Assembly: GCA_902601895.1 (NCBI GenBank)
Contig: CACKOU010000001.1
Span: 62,001 to 126,000, forward strand
Direction of reading: 5' to 3'
From: an uncultured Pelagibacteraceae bacterium
GTDB taxonomy: Bacteria; Pseudomonadota; Alphaproteobacteria; Pelagibacterales; Pelagibacteraceae
DNA: 64,000 bases
In this document: positions 8,842-18,339 of the stretch, in pieces
Numbering within the stretch: position 1 is the stretch's first letter
How the letters are laid out: each line of letters opens with the position of its first letter
Translations under genes and position numbers: made by a program
Notes under the pieces: model-generated
What the model was told of the DNA's origin: nothing
Seen by the model: only the letters and a program-made list of their open reading frames with translations
Databases searched by the model: none

Positions 8842-9265
8842 CTTTTTTTTCAAACTCTTTTAGGCGTTTGTTAATAGATACGATTTTATCACAAAGGTTC
8901 GAGCATATTTTCTTAAAATCTTCTCTAAGTTCCTCTGCTTTAGAAAAATTAGATCTTTCTAACTCAATATCTATTAATAGATACATTGCCTCTTCGTTGT
9001 TTGGCTCGAGTAGTAAGACTGTATTTATATTTTTTTCTAGTTCTGTTTTATTCTCTTCGTTTTTAAATATTTTTGCTAAATATAGATACGACTTTGAATC
9101 TTTAGGATTATATACAATATTTCTTTGAAATAAAAATTTTGAATCTTCATATTTTTCATTTTCAAAAAGATTTTTCGCTTCATCAAAAAAATTAACTTTC
9201 TCCGCGCTAACATTAAAAATTAAATTAAAAAGTAAAATAATTGCTAAGGTAATTTTTTTTATCAT
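8831..9265 (-). CDS. Small secreted TPR-like protein
   Basis: A 144-residue protein with an N-terminal signal peptide ([20 protein letters not shown], cleavage near SAE) and two to three TPR-like helical pairs ([40 protein letters not shown]). The C-terminus is charged and helical. It sits between guaB and guaA, overlapping guaB by four bases (ATGA) and guaA by eleven, so it is clearly part of that operon. No function can be assigned. A role in GMP synthesis is unlikely for an exported protein, so the grouping probably reflects gene packing. Confidence 0.75.
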   Translation of the reverse strand: MIKKITLAIILLFNLIFNVSAEKVNFFDEAKNLFENEKYEDSKFLFQRNIVYNPKDSKSYLYLAKIFKNEENKTELEKNINTVLLLEPNNEEAMYLLIDIELERSNFSKAEELREDFKKICSNLCDKIVSINKRLKEFEKKDAS

Positions 9266-10326
9266 CTTTTTATTTCGTCTATGTTATGTACCATACTTTC
9301 ATAAAAACCCGCTTTAGTAATTTTGACAAATTTTGGTTTTTTTCTAAGATCTTTAATTCTTTTTGCACCTAAGTAACCCATTGATGATTTTAATCCACCT
9401 ACTAGTTGGTAGATGATTTTTTCAACTGTGCCTTTGTATTTGACAAAACCTTCAACACCTTCTGCTACATATTTTGAAGTATCTTTTTGTTTTGATTGAA
9501 AATATCTATCTGCTGAACCTTTATTCATTGCTCCAATAGATCCCATTCCTCTAAAACTTTTAAATAATTTACCACCTCTTTTTATAATTCTACCTGGAGC
9601 CTGATCTGTTCCTGCAAATAATGATCCAATCATCACCGCATCTGCTCCTGCTGCAAGTGCTTTTGAAATATCCCCAGAAAATTTGATACCTCCATCAGCT
9701 ATTAGTGTTGTTTTACTTTTGCCCATCCCCTTTTTTACATCTAAAATTGCACTTAACTGTGGAACTCCTATCCCCGCAACTAATCTTGTAGTGCATATTG
9801 ATCCTGGTCCAATTCCAACTTTTATAATATCTACTCCTTGCTTAATCAGAAATTTAGCTGCTTCTGCTGTAGCAATATTACCTGCACATAAAGCTGTTTT
9901 AGTTGGTTTTATTTTTTTAATTTTTTTTATTATTTCGGCCACTTTTTTTGTGTGGCCATGAGCTGTATCAACAACAATTAAATCAATATTTTCTTTTAAA
10001 ATCTTTTGAGCTCTAATGTGCTCGTTTAAACTTGCACCAACTGCTGCACCAACTAACATTTTTTTTGCTTTTACTTTTCTTATTTCTTTTATCTGATCAT
10101 TTATTGATAAATTTCTGTGTATAACACCTATTCCACCCTTTTTACCGATTGAAATAGCCATATTAGACTCTGTTACAGTATCCATTGCTGAAGTTATAAG
10201 GGGTATAGAAATATTTAGGTGTTTTGACAATTTAACTTCTGTCCTTACTTCTGAAGGTAAAATTTCAGAATAATTTGGTGCTAAAGTTACATCATCGAAA
10301 GTGAGTGCTTCTTTGATAGGATCCAT
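9262..10326 (-). CDS. guaB: IMP dehydrogenase lacking the CBS (Bateman) module
   Basis: A 354-residue protein, against about 490 in most bacteria. It oxidises IMP to XMP with NAD+, the first step of the GMP branch. The barrel is intact: EALTFDDVTLAP, SAMDTVTESNMA, the catalytic loop GPGSICTTR with Cys178, GSLFAGTDQAPG, and the flap SADRYFQ with the Arg-Tyr pair of true IMP dehydrogenases. EIRKVK (residues 81-86) runs directly into AKKMLVGAAVG, so the roughly 125-residue tandem CBS insertion is absent. GMP reductase has similar length but lacks this flap and the EGVEGFVKYKG block. Loss of CBS should remove nucleotide-dependent allosteric control. Confidence 0.93.
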   Translation of the reverse strand: MDPIKEALTFDDVTLAPNYSEILPSEVRTEVKLSKHLNISIPLITSAMDTVTESNMAISIGKKGGIGVIHRNLSINDQIKEIRKVKAKKMLVGAAVGASLNEHIRAQKILKENIDLIVVDTAHGHTKKVAEIIKKIKKIKPTKTALCAGNIATAEAAKFLIKQGVDIIKVGIGPGSICTTRLVAGIGVPQLSAILDVKKGMGKSKTTLIADGGIKFSGDISKALAAGADAVMIGSLFAGTDQAPGRIIKRGGKLFKSFRGMGSIGAMNKGSADRYFQSKQKDTSKYVAEGVEGFVKYKGTVEKIIYQLVGGLKSSMGYLGAKRIKDLRKKPKFVKITKAGFYESMVHNIDEIKR

Positions 10327-10363
10327 GTCCTTATATAAACGATTCTTTAAAAAATGAAAGTAT

Positions 10364-10975
10364 CTATCTTAAATTTTTGCAGATTAAAAAACTTTCTTTA
10401 GAGTCTTTTCTGCTTGCGGGAGGCTTATAAACATTAAATTTTACAAAATTTTTTTTTGAAAATGCAATTATCTCATTAAATGAATTTCCCATAAATAGTT
10501 TTGAGACAAAATAGCCATTAGGCTTCATCATTTTTGTAGTAAAATCCAAAGCTTCTAAAACTAACTCTCCGGTTACCATAGAGTCTAGATTTTTATTTCC
10601 CGTAGTATTGACTGCCATATCTGAAATAATCAGGTCAATTTTTCCTCCAAAATAATTACTAATTTTATTTTGTTGTTCGGTATCTGTAAAATCTCCTTTT
10701 ATAATTTTTACATTCTTTATTTCTTCTATTTCTTTTAAATCTATTGCTAAATGCTTATTACATTTTAAATTACTTGATATATATTGAGACCAGCTTCCAG
10801 GAGCAGCTCCAAGATCTATTACTGATATATTATTTTTTAAAAATTTAAATTTTTCGTTAATTTCTTTTAATTTATAAACAGCTCTTGATCTATATCCTTC
10901 AACTTTTGATTGTCTAACGTAAATATCTCTTCTCTGCTTATTAATCCAATTTTTTGAGATTTTATTTTTTTTCAA
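10364..10975 (-). CDS. rlmE: 23S rRNA 2'-O-ribose methyltransferase (RrmJ/FtsJ family)
   Basis: A 203-residue protein of family length. RlmE methylates the 2'-O of a uridine in the 23S rRNA A-loop (U2552 in E. coli) late in large subunit assembly. Features are RSRAVYKLKEIN with the first catalytic lysine, the SAM motif VIDLGAAPGSWSQYIS, the catalytic aspartate in DLIISDMAVNTTG, and the lysine in YFVSKLFMG. The start is TTG overlapping the stop of the upstream glycosyltransferase (TTGA). No closer ATG preserves the N-terminal region. Confidence 0.92.
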   Translation of the reverse strand: MKKNKISKNWINKQRRDIYVRQSKVEGYRSRAVYKLKEINEKFKFLKNNISVIDLGAAPGSWSQYISSNLKCNKHLAIDLKEIEEIKNVKIIKGDFTDTEQQNKISNYFGGKIDLIISDMAVNTTGNKNLDSMVTGELVLEALDFTTKMMKPNGYFVSKLFMGNSFNEIIAFSKKNFVKFNVYKPPASRKDSKESFLICKNLR

Positions 10976-11886
10976 TTAGTTTTGAACCTTAAAGATTTTA
11001 AGATTTTATTATTATCTAAAGTATTTAATTCTATTTCTAGATTTTTTTCGTTTCTCATATCTTTATCATTTACTTTAATTCCACTAGCCAAATGTATAAT
11101 TCCAATTTTATGATTTGGTAAAAAAGGTTCCACGAAAATTTTATTCTTTTCATCAAACTTTGGAAGTAAGTTACTAGCTAACCAGTTGCAATTATGAGGA
11201 AGAAATTCAACATCTACATTATCAATATATACGCATATATTTATTGCTAGTTGCTCTGAACCAAATATTTCGCCATTGCTAAGTGTTGTTTTTAAATTTT
11301 TTTGCCATACATTCCAGCAACTAGAATTTTTTTCTAAAGAAAAAACACCAATATTAATATGTGGAGCAAATGCTAGCTTTCTAGCTTTCTTTATATCAAT
11401 TTTAGATTTGATAGCATGTTTAAAATTTTGAGATTTTATTATTGCCAATTTACCAAACAGCCAGTTAACATTGCTTAATATCCTATAACCAGGTGTCATG
11501 GTCTGAGTAATGCCTAGTTTTCCGTTATCACAAGCTCTAATGAATAAATCTATTGAACTCCAATCTTGTACCCAGGCATCACAATCTATCCATAAATATT
11601 TTTTATAATTAGGAAAATATTTTGGAAGAAATGCTCTAGAAACTTGACTTTTTAACCACTCTTTATCTTTAACTTTTGATTTTGGAACTTCAATATCCCA
11701 CTCTGCTGCTTTAATTTCATCCACTTTATTTCTCAAAATTTCTTTTTGAGATACAGTCAAACCAGCATCTAAGATACAAATAGCTATATTTTTACTCTCA
11801 TCAAATCGTTTTATAGAATCTACTAGCTCATCTAATAGTTCAAAATAATTAGAGTCTGCTAGAGAAACTATTACATTTTCACTCAT
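10972..11886 (-). CDS. Glycosyltransferase-like protein (GT8-like, DxD motif)
   Basis: A 304-residue cytoplasmic protein. The N-terminus NVIVSLADSNYFELLDELVDS resembles a nucleotide-sugar binding fold. A DxD-type metal motif is visible in YLWIDCDAWVQDW (about residues 100-112), followed by GITQTMTPGY. This points to a retaining GT-A transferase similar to family GT8, which transfers sugars to glycans or lipopolysaccharide cores. Donor and acceptor are unknown. It lies between pssA (overlap at TAATG) and rlmE (overlap at TTGA), so it is co-transcribed with phospholipid synthesis genes. A lipid or envelope acceptor is possible but unproven. Confidence 0.65.
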   Translation of the reverse strand: MSENVIVSLADSNYFELLDELVDSIKRFDESKNIAICILDAGLTVSQKEILRNKVDEIKAAEWDIEVPKSKVKDKEWLKSQVSRAFLPKYFPNYKKYLWIDCDAWVQDWSSIDLFIRACDNGKLGITQTMTPGYRILSNVNWLFGKLAIIKSQNFKHAIKSKIDIKKARKLAFAPHINIGVFSLEKNSSCWNVWQKNLKTTLSNGEIFGSEQLAINICVYIDNVDVEFLPHNCNWLASNLLPKFDEKNKIFVEPFLPNHKIGIIHLASGIKVNDKDMRNEKNLEIELNTLDNNKILKSLRFKTN

Positions 11887-12683
11887 TACAAAATATCTTC
11901 ATGATGATCAATTCCAACATCTTTTTCTTTATTTTGTTTTTTTAAGAATAAAAAATGAATTGAACTTACGGGTATAATTAATAGATAAATTATTCCTGAA
12001 ATTATAATTGTATTAAAAGTATATATTAGTAATAAACCAAAATATAAAATAATTCCAAATAGAAGAAATATTGAAGTACTTCTAGGTACTACAATTCTTT
12101 TTAAAGAATATGTAGGAATTTTACTGATTAAAAGTATAGAAATGATAATAAATAAAGTTGGAACAACTATATTTTTGTTTATCATTAAAAATTGGACCTC
12201 GCTAAAACTGTAAATTAATGGCATCAATACTAAAACTCCTCCTGCTGGCGAAGGTATGCCTTCAAAAAAATTATCCCTCCATGAGGGTTCACCTCCTGTG
12301 GTAACATTAAATCTTGCAAGTCTTAAGGCAACGCAAACTACATATATTAAAGATATTAGCCAACCAAATCTCCCAATATTATCTAATGCCCAAAAATACA
12401 TTATAAAAGCTGGCGCAACTCCAAAACTAATTACATCGGTTAATGAATCTAATTCTTTTCCAACTTTTGATGTGGCTTTAATTAATCTAGCTATTCTTCC
12501 ATCTAATCCATCTATAATTGCAGCAATTAATACTGCAATAACTGATAATTCAAATCTTCCATCAAATGCAAATTTAATAGAAGTTAAACCAATACATACT
12601 CCAACTAGAGTCATAATATTTGGTAGAATAACTCTAGAATTTTTATTTGAAACTAATCTTATTTTTTTTTCGGGGTTTTCCAT
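11886..12683 (-). CDS. pssA: CDP-diacylglycerol-serine O-phosphatidyltransferase
   Basis: A 265-residue membrane enzyme that makes phosphatidylserine from CDP-diacylglycerol and serine. It has about seven hydrophobic helices and an exact CDP-alcohol phosphotransferase signature D-x2-DG-x2-AR-x8-G-x3-D-x3-D beginning at DGLDGRIAR (about residues 58-66). The adjacent upstream gene is phosphatidylserine decarboxylase, which abuts it without a gap, so the pair makes phosphatidylethanolamine. The start is ATG at 12683. Confidence 0.94.
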   Translation of the reverse strand: MENPEKKIRLVSNKNSRVILPNIMTLVGVCIGLTSIKFAFDGRFELSVIAVLIAAIIDGLDGRIARLIKATSKVGKELDSLTDVISFGVAPAFIMYFWALDNIGRFGWLISLIYVVCVALRLARFNVTTGGEPSWRDNFFEGIPSPAGGVLVLMPLIYSFSEVQFLMINKNIVVPTLFIIISILLISKIPTYSLKRIVVPRSTSIFLLFGIILYFGLLLIYTFNTIIISGIIYLLIIPVSSIHFLFLKKQNKEKDVGIDHHEDIL

Positions 12684-13331
12684 TTATCTTTTAGCGATTA
12701 ATGTTTCTCCAGCAACCGCTCTTTGATTAACCTTTACTAATGGTTCATAATTTTCAAAATATAAGTCCGCTCTACTTCCAAATCTAATCATGCCTATTCT
12801 AGATCCTTGATCAACATTTTCTTCAACAGATGTATCTGTTACTATTCTGCGTGCAACTAAACCAGCTATTTGAACTACTATAATATCTTCACCATATGAA
12901 TTTTTAATTTTATAATAATTTCTTTCATTATCCTCACTTGCTTTATCAAGCGAAGCATTTATAAATTTTCCAGGTTTGTACAAAATATCTTCTATTTTTC
13001 CTGAACATGGCGATCTATTTACATGGCAGTCAAATACATTCATAAATATACTTACTTTTTTGAATTTTTTGTTTTCAAGACCTAATTCTTTTGGACCATT
13101 TGTATCTAAGACTTGCAAAACCAATCCATCAGCAGGACTTGTTAAATATTTTTCATCATTTATTGAAATTCTCTCTGGATCTCTAAAAAAATAATAACAC
13201 CAAATACTCAAAACAAAACCTAGGAAGCCTAGAAAACCATGTATGAAATATAGAATTATCGTAGCTATTACAAAAATTGCTATAAATTTATAGCCCTCGT
13301 TGTGAATCTTTGGAAAAATTTTATCTAGCAT
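12684..13331 (-). CDS. psd: Phosphatidylserine decarboxylase, short type
   Basis: A 215-residue proenzyme that decarboxylates phosphatidylserine to phosphatidylethanolamine at the inner membrane. It is the short form found in alphaproteobacteria and archaea. A hydrophobic N-terminal hairpin (about residues 17-48) anchors it. The conserved blocks are SPADGLVLQV, SIFMNVFDCHVNRSPCSG and the self-cleavage site IRFGSRADLYF, where the serine after glycine becomes the pyruvoyl cofactor. It begins an operon with pssA, the GT8-like gene and rlmE, and is divergent from icd across 74 bases. Confidence 0.94.
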   Translation of the reverse strand: MLDKIFPKIHNEGYKFIAIFVIATIILYFIHGFLGFLGFVLSIWCYYFFRDPERISINDEKYLTSPADGLVLQVLDTNGPKELGLENKKFKKVSIFMNVFDCHVNRSPCSGKIEDILYKPGKFINASLDKASEDNERNYYKIKNSYGEDIIVVQIAGLVARRIVTDTSVEENVDQGSRIGMIRFGSRADLYFENYEPLVKVNQRAVAGETLIAKR

Positions 13332-13341
13332 AATCGTTCAA

Positions 13342-13371
13342 TTGATAATTTTGGATTAATATGTATATAAA
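13342..13371 (+). promoter_or_regulatory. Candidate promoter of icd
   Basis: TTGATA at 13342-13347 and TATAAA at 13366-13371 are separated by 18 bases, a near-consensus sigma-70 arrangement. Transcription would begin near 13378, which leaves a short leader before the ATG at 13406 and argues against the longer open frame that starts upstream at 13361. Confidence 0.5.
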
Positions 13372-13405
13372 AAGATTAAATTCAATTATTAAGATACATC
13401 AAAAA

Positions 13406-14620
13406 ATGAGCAAAATAAAGGTAAAAAATCCCATTGTTGAGTTAGATGGTGATGAAATGACCAGAGTGATATGGGAATTCATTAAAAATAAACTCATTTT
13501 GCCATACTTAGATTTAGGGATTGAATACTATGATCTTGGGATGAGAAGTAGAGATGATACTAACGATAAAATTACTATCGATTGTGCTAATGCCATAAAG
13601 AAAATTGGGGTCGGAATAAAATGTGCAACAATTACTCCTGATGAGTCAAGAGTTAAAGAATTTAATTTAAAAAAAATGTGGAGATCTCCTAACGGGACAA
13701 TAAGAAATATTATTGGTGGTACAGTGTTTAGGGAGCCAATAATTTGTAAAAATATTCCAAAACTTGTTCCATCTTGGACAGACCCTTTAATAATTGGAAG
13801 ACATGCCTTTGGTGATCAATATAGAGCAACAGACTTTTTGGTGCCAGGAAAGGGAAAATTAGAAGTTAAATGGACAGCGGATGATGGAAGTGATGAAAAA
13901 AAATATGAGGTATTTAATTTTCCAGGACCGGGTATTGCCTTGTCAATGTATAATTTAGATAAATCAATAGAGGATTTTGCGAAATCTTGTTTCAATTATG
14001 GTTTAATTAAAAAATGGCCTGTATATCTATCAACAAAAAATACTATATTGAAAAAATATGATGGCCGTTTTAAAGATATTTTTCAAGATGTTTTCGAAAA
14101 AAACTTTAAAAGTGATTTTCAAAAAAATGGAATAACTTACGAGCATAGATTAATTGATGACATGGTGGCATGCGCAATGAAATGGCAGGGCAAATATATT
14201 TGGGCATGTAAAAATTATGATGGAGATGTACAATCTGATACTGTGGCTCAAGGATATGGTTCTTTAGGTCTGATGACCAGTGTTTTGCTTGCACCAGATG
14301 GAAAAACCATGGAGGCAGAGGCAGCTCATGGGACTGTAACCAGACATTTTAGAATGCATCAACAGGGTAAAGAAACATCTACAAATCCTATTGCTTCAAT
14401 TTTTGCGTGGACTAGAGGACTTGCTCACAGAGGAAAATTGGATAACAATGAGGAACTAATTAACTTCGCAAATAATTTAGAAGAAGTATGTATTTCAACA
14501 GTTGAAAGTGGAAATATGACTAAAGATTTAGCTATATTGATAGGTCCATCCAATAAATATTTAACAACAAAACAATTTTTAGAAGTTATAAAATCAAGTT
14601 TAGAAAAGAAAATTAATTAA
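13406..14620 (+). CDS. icd: Isocitrate dehydrogenase (NADP-dependent, eukaryote-like type)
   Basis: A 404-residue enzyme that oxidises and decarboxylates isocitrate to 2-oxoglutarate in the TCA cycle. It belongs to the dimeric type shared with mitochondria and alphaproteobacteria, not the E. coli type. Diagnostic blocks are [17 protein letters not shown] at the N-terminus, [44 protein letters not shown], and [14 protein letters not shown] with [13 protein letters not shown] near the cofactor site. The ATG at 13406 matches family N-termini. Its stop is immediately followed by the TTG start of the next gene. Confidence 0.95.
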   Translation: MSKIKVKNPIVELDGDEMTRVIWEFIKNKLILPYLDLGIEYYDLGMRSRDDTNDKITIDCANAIKKIGVGIKCATITPDESRVKEFNLKKMWRSPNGTIRNIIGGTVFREPIICKNIPKLVPSWTDPLIIGRHAFGDQYRATDFLVPGKGKLEVKWTADDGSDEKKYEVFNFPGPGIALSMYNLDKSIEDFAKSCFNYGLIKKWPVYLSTKNTILKKYDGRFKDIFQDVFEKNFKSDFQKNGITYEHRLIDDMVACAMKWQGKYIWACKNYDGDVQSDTVAQGYGSLGLMTSVLLAPDGKTMEAEAAHGTVTRHFRMHQQGKETSTNPIASIFAWTRGLAHRGKLDNNEELINFANNLEEVCISTVESGNMTKDLAILIGPSNKYLTTKQFLEVIKSSLEKKIN

Positions 14621-15616
14621 TTGAAAGAAAAAATTAATAAAATTTTATTTATTAATACAGGAGGTGGAATAGGAGATGCACTTTCTTGCTTACCAACTTT
14701 TAATTATATAAATAAAATACTTTCTCCAGAAATAATTTACTATTATGCGACTGATCTTAATAATTATTGGTTCGAAGAAAAATTGTTAGAATATAAACCT
14801 GTTAATTTAAGCATAATAAAAAATTTTCCAGAACATTTTGGTTTTAGAAATTTTCACAAAAAAGACGCGGAAAAATTAATTAATAAATTTGATTTTAACG
14901 AATTTGATTTAATAATTGATAATCAAACAAGGCTCAAAAATACACTGATTTACAGAAAAATACCTCATAAATACTATATCTCTCCATGTATTAATTATTT
15001 CTTATCAAGACCATTTAAATTTATAAAGAAAAGCAAAGCAATCTCAATAAGAATAATTGATTATCTTAACAAATTAACAAACAATAATGAGATGCCCAAT
15101 TATAGTATTGATATTTCAAAATCTTTTTTGGATGAAGCAAAAAAATTAATAAAAAATGACAAAAAATATATTGGATTTTCGATTACTGCTGGACATAAAA
15201 CTAGAAATAAAGAAATTAAGTTTGACGAAATAATTAAAGTAGCTAAGTATTTTTCAGATAAATATATACCAACTTTTTTTATCGAAGATAAATATGTAGA
15301 CCTTAAAGAAAAAATTAAAAAAAGTGTAGGAAACTCATACTTTCCCGAAGAACAAATTAATAAAATTTATAAAAAACCCATGATGGTCACAGCTCTTGGA
15401 TCTTTGACAAGCTTTAATATATCTATCGATAATGGAATTTCACATATGTTATCCTTTTCTAAAAATAAAAACTTTATAATTTATAATGATTATTCAGAAA
15501 AATTTAAGCCAATTAATAAGAATTGTTTTATTTTTGATTGTAAAATAAATAATACTTCTATCGATCAAATTACAAGTGAACGTATTATAAATTTTATAAA
15601 GAAATATTTAAATTAG
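14621..15616 (+). CDS. Heptosyltransferase-like glycosyltransferase (GT9-like)
   Basis: A 331-residue protein. The N-terminus KILFINTGGGIGDALSCLPT is the classic start of GT9 (heptosyltransferase) proteins, and the C-terminal half has the donor-domain pattern with a glycine-turn segment (IGFSITAGHKTRNKEI) and SIDNGISHMLSF. It probably adds a sugar to a lipopolysaccharide core or similar envelope glycan. The start is TTG directly after the icd stop, suggesting coupled translation. The tail overlaps the 3' end of alaS by nine bases. Similarity is clearest at the N-terminus, so the exact donor is unknown. Confidence 0.7.
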   Translation: MKEKINKILFINTGGGIGDALSCLPTFNYINKILSPEIIYYYATDLNNYWFEEKLLEYKPVNLSIIKNFPEHFGFRNFHKKDAEKLINKFDFNEFDLIIDNQTRLKNTLIYRKIPHKYYISPCINYFLSRPFKFIKKSKAISIRIIDYLNKLTNNNEMPNYSIDISKSFLDEAKKLIKNDKKYIGFSITAGHKTRNKEIKFDEIIKVAKYFSDKYIPTFFIEDKYVDLKEKIKKSVGNSYFPEEQINKIYKKPMMVTALGSLTSFNISIDNGISHMLSFSKNKNFIIYNDYSEKFKPINKNCFIFDCKINNTSIDQITSERIINFIKKYLN

Positions 15617-18274
15617 TTCTTTTAATTTTTTTATTGCGTTGTCTACTTCACTAAATCGTTGACCACCAGCTTGTGCAAAGTCTTTACGTCCTCCTCCACC
15701 TTTTCCACCAATAATTTCAGATCCTAGTTTTGCAAATTTAACTGCATCATATTTATTTATTAAATTTTCTGTTACACCTACAGCAAGACCAACTTTGTCA
15801 TCTTTATTTGCAAATACAACTACTATTCCCTCTCCTAATTCTTTTTTACCTGCATCAACAAGTTTTCTTAGATCTTTTGGAGATAAATCTTGAACTTTTT
15901 GCAATCTAATTTTTGTACCATTAATAGTTTCGTCTTCAATTATGTTTTTTGTTTTATCAGCTAAAACTGATTGAACATTTAATTGTTCTAATTGTTTATT
16001 GAGATCTTTAATTAATCCTTTTGTATCTTTATTTTCTAGATTTGGTTTTCCACCTAATTTGATTATTTGAGCAGACACCTCTTTAATACTGTCTTCATCC
16101 TTTTGTGCAGAAAGGTTTGACATTTTTTCCTTATTTTTTAAGAATATTTCGAGTTGTTTGTCCCTTAAAGCTTCAACCCTTCTCACTCCAGCAGCTATTG
16201 AGGATTGGCTAACAGTTTTAAATTTTCCAATATCACCTGTATTTTTTACATGTGTTCCACCACATAATTCTGTTGAAAAATAAGAGTTATTTTCCGCTCC
16301 CATAGAAACTACTCTCACTTCTTCTCCATATTTTTCACCAAAAAAAGCCAAAGCACCTTTTTCAATTGCAGCTTTTGGCGTCATAATTCTTGTAGTTACA
16401 TCAGTTTTGTTTTGGACGTATTCATTAACTAATTTATCGATAATTGTTAATTCATCCTCTGTGATTGGTTTCATATGGCTAAAATCAAATCTTAGCCTAT
16501 CAGGCGCAACCAAAGATCCTTTTTGCATAACGTGTTTTCCTAATGTTCTTCTCAAAGACTCATGTAATAAATGAGTTGCAGAATGATATGCCTTAAGATT
16601 ATTACGTCTTTCAATATCTATTTTCATTTCTACAACGTCCTTAATCTTAATATCCCCAGATTTTAAAATTCCATGATGTATAAACAAATCTCCAAGTTTT
16701 TTTTGAGTGTCTGTAACCTCAAATACTGAATTACCAGATATTATTGTTCCTTGATCTCCCACTTGTCCACCAGACTCTCCATAAAACGGTGTTTGATTAG
16801 TAATAATTATTCCTTCTTCACCAGTTGAAATATTTTGTGTTTCTTTATTATTTTTAATTATAGATAACACAACTCCTTCTGAATGGTTAAACTCATATCC
16901 AAGAAACTCTGTAGGTCCTATTTTATCTTTTATACTGAACCAGATTTCTTCTTCAGAGGCATCTCCAGAACCTTTCCAATTTTGTTTTGCAAGTTCTTTG
17001 CTTTTTTTCATTAATTCATCAAATTTATTTTGATCAACAGTCAAAGATTTATTTTTTAAAATATCTTCAGTTAAGTCTAATGGGAAACCATACGTATCAT
17101 ATAATTTAAACGCTACTTCACCTGGTAAAACTTTTTTTATTTTAGAAATTTCATCGTTCAAAATTTTAATTCCTCTATCAAGTAATACTAAAAATTTTTC
17201 TTCTTCCATTTTTAATGTTTCTTTAATTAAAGTTTCTGATCTTTCTAATTCAGGATAATTACCTTTCATTTCATCTCTCAATGTATCAAAAATTTTATTG
17301 AATACTGGCTCTTTAGAACCTAACAAATGAGAATGTCTCATTCCTCTTCTCATTATTCTTCTAAGAACATAACCTCTACCTTCATTTGAGGGTAATACTC
17401 CTTCTGCAAGTAGAAATGAGCTGGCTCTTAAGTGATCTGCAATTACTCTAAAGCTTGATAAATTATTTTCATCTTGTTTTACTTTTGTAAATTCAGAAAT
17501 CGAACTAATTAATTTTTTAAAGTGATCTGTTTCATAATTATCATGTGTGCCCTGAAGTAATGCTGCAATTCTTTCTAAACCCATTCCAGTATCTACTGAA
17601 GGTTTTGGAAGATTAATTCTCTTATCTTTTGAAACTTGCTCAAATTGCATGAAGACTAAATTCCATATCTCAATATATCTATCGCCATCTTCATCTTTGG
17701 TTCCGGGTAAACCACCTTTTAAATGATCACCATGATCATAAAATATCTCAGAACAAGGTCCGCATGGGCCTGTTTCACCCATTGACCAAAAATTATCTGA
17801 AGTTGCTATCCTAATAATTCTATCGTCGCTAAAACCCGCTATTTTCTTCCAAAAATTGAATGCTTCATCGTCTTCATGAAAAACTGTTACATATAATCTA
17901 TCTTTATTTAATCCAAAATCTTTAGTAATTAAATTCCAAGCTAATTCAATTCCCCTCTCCTTAAAATAATCTCCAAAAGAGAAATTTCCTAGCATTTCAA
18001 AAAATGTATGGTGTCTTGGAGTGTAGCCAACGTTCTCTAGATCGTTGTGTTTACCTCCAGCTCTAACACATTTTTGAGAAGTAGTTGCTCTATGATAATC
18101 CCTTTTTTCTAATCCAGTAAAAACATTTTTAAACTGGACCATTCCAGAATTTGCAAACATTAACGTTGGATCGTTGTTTGGAACTAAATTACTGGATTCT
18201 ACTATCTTGTGATCGTTTTTTTCAAAATACTTTAAAAAAGTATTTCTTATTTTATTTAGTGTTTTGTCTGCCAT
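15608..18274 (-). CDS. alaS: Alanyl-tRNA synthetase
   Basis: An 888-residue protein of normal length that charges tRNA-Ala and edits mischarged serine and glycine. The catalytic domain has FANSGMVQFKNVF, CVRAGGKHNDLENVG and FWSMGETGPCGPCSE. The editing domain carries the zinc ligands HSATHLLHE and CGGTH, and the C-terminal DHHA1-like domain has GGKGGGGRKDFAQAGG. I placed the start at the ATG at 18274 (MADKTLNKIR); an in-frame extension of 20 codons upstream has no family match and would fill the divergent promoter region. It overlaps the GT9-like gene tail to tail by nine bases. Confidence 0.96.
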   Translation of the reverse strand: MADKTLNKIRNTFLKYFEKNDHKIVESSNLVPNNDPTLMFANSGMVQFKNVFTGLEKRDYHRATTSQKCVRAGGKHNDLENVGYTPRHHTFFEMLGNFSFGDYFKERGIELAWNLITKDFGLNKDRLYVTVFHEDDEAFNFWKKIAGFSDDRIIRIATSDNFWSMGETGPCGPCSEIFYDHGDHLKGGLPGTKDEDGDRYIEIWNLVFMQFEQVSKDKRINLPKPSVDTGMGLERIAALLQGTHDNYETDHFKKLISSISEFTKVKQDENNLSSFRVIADHLRASSFLLAEGVLPSNEGRGYVLRRIMRRGMRHSHLLGSKEPVFNKIFDTLRDEMKGNYPELERSETLIKETLKMEEEKFLVLLDRGIKILNDEISKIKKVLPGEVAFKLYDTYGFPLDLTEDILKNKSLTVDQNKFDELMKKSKELAKQNWKGSGDASEEEIWFSIKDKIGPTEFLGYEFNHSEGVVLSIIKNNKETQNISTGEEGIIITNQTPFYGESGGQVGDQGTIISGNSVFEVTDTQKKLGDLFIHHGILKSGDIKIKDVVEMKIDIERRNNLKAYHSATHLLHESLRRTLGKHVMQKGSLVAPDRLRFDFSHMKPITEDELTIIDKLVNEYVQNKTDVTTRIMTPKAAIEKGALAFFGEKYGEEVRVVSMGAENNSYFSTELCGGTHVKNTGDIGKFKTVSQSSIAAGVRRVEALRDKQLEIFLKNKEKMSNLSAQKDEDSIKEVSAQIIKLGGKPNLENKDTKGLIKDLNKQLEQLNVQSVLADKTKNIIEDETINGTKIRLQKVQDLSPKDLRKLVDAGKKELGEGIVVVFANKDDKVGLAVGVTENLINKYDAVKFAKLGSEIIGGKGGGGRKDFAQAGGQRFSEVDNAIKKLKELI

Positions 18275-18339
18275 GTTTTTAAAATACAACTTTTTTAAAC
18301 TATGTCTAGTTAGCTTATTCGATCGCCTGGACACCTAAC

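Noticed and set aside
9262-10326. GMP reductase instead of IMP dehydrogenase, given the short length
   Set aside because: The flap GSADRYFQ with Arg-Tyr, the EGVEGFVKYKG segment and the C-terminal ESMVHNI are IMP dehydrogenase features, and guaA lies in the same operon.
13361-13405. Fifteen-codon extension of icd
   Set aside because: A near-consensus promoter ends at 13371, so transcription should begin downstream of that ATG; family N-termini match the ATG at 13406.
18275-18334. Twenty-codon N-terminal extension of alaS
   Set aside because: It has no similarity to AlaS N-termini and covers the divergent promoter region; the ATG at 18274 gives the normal start.
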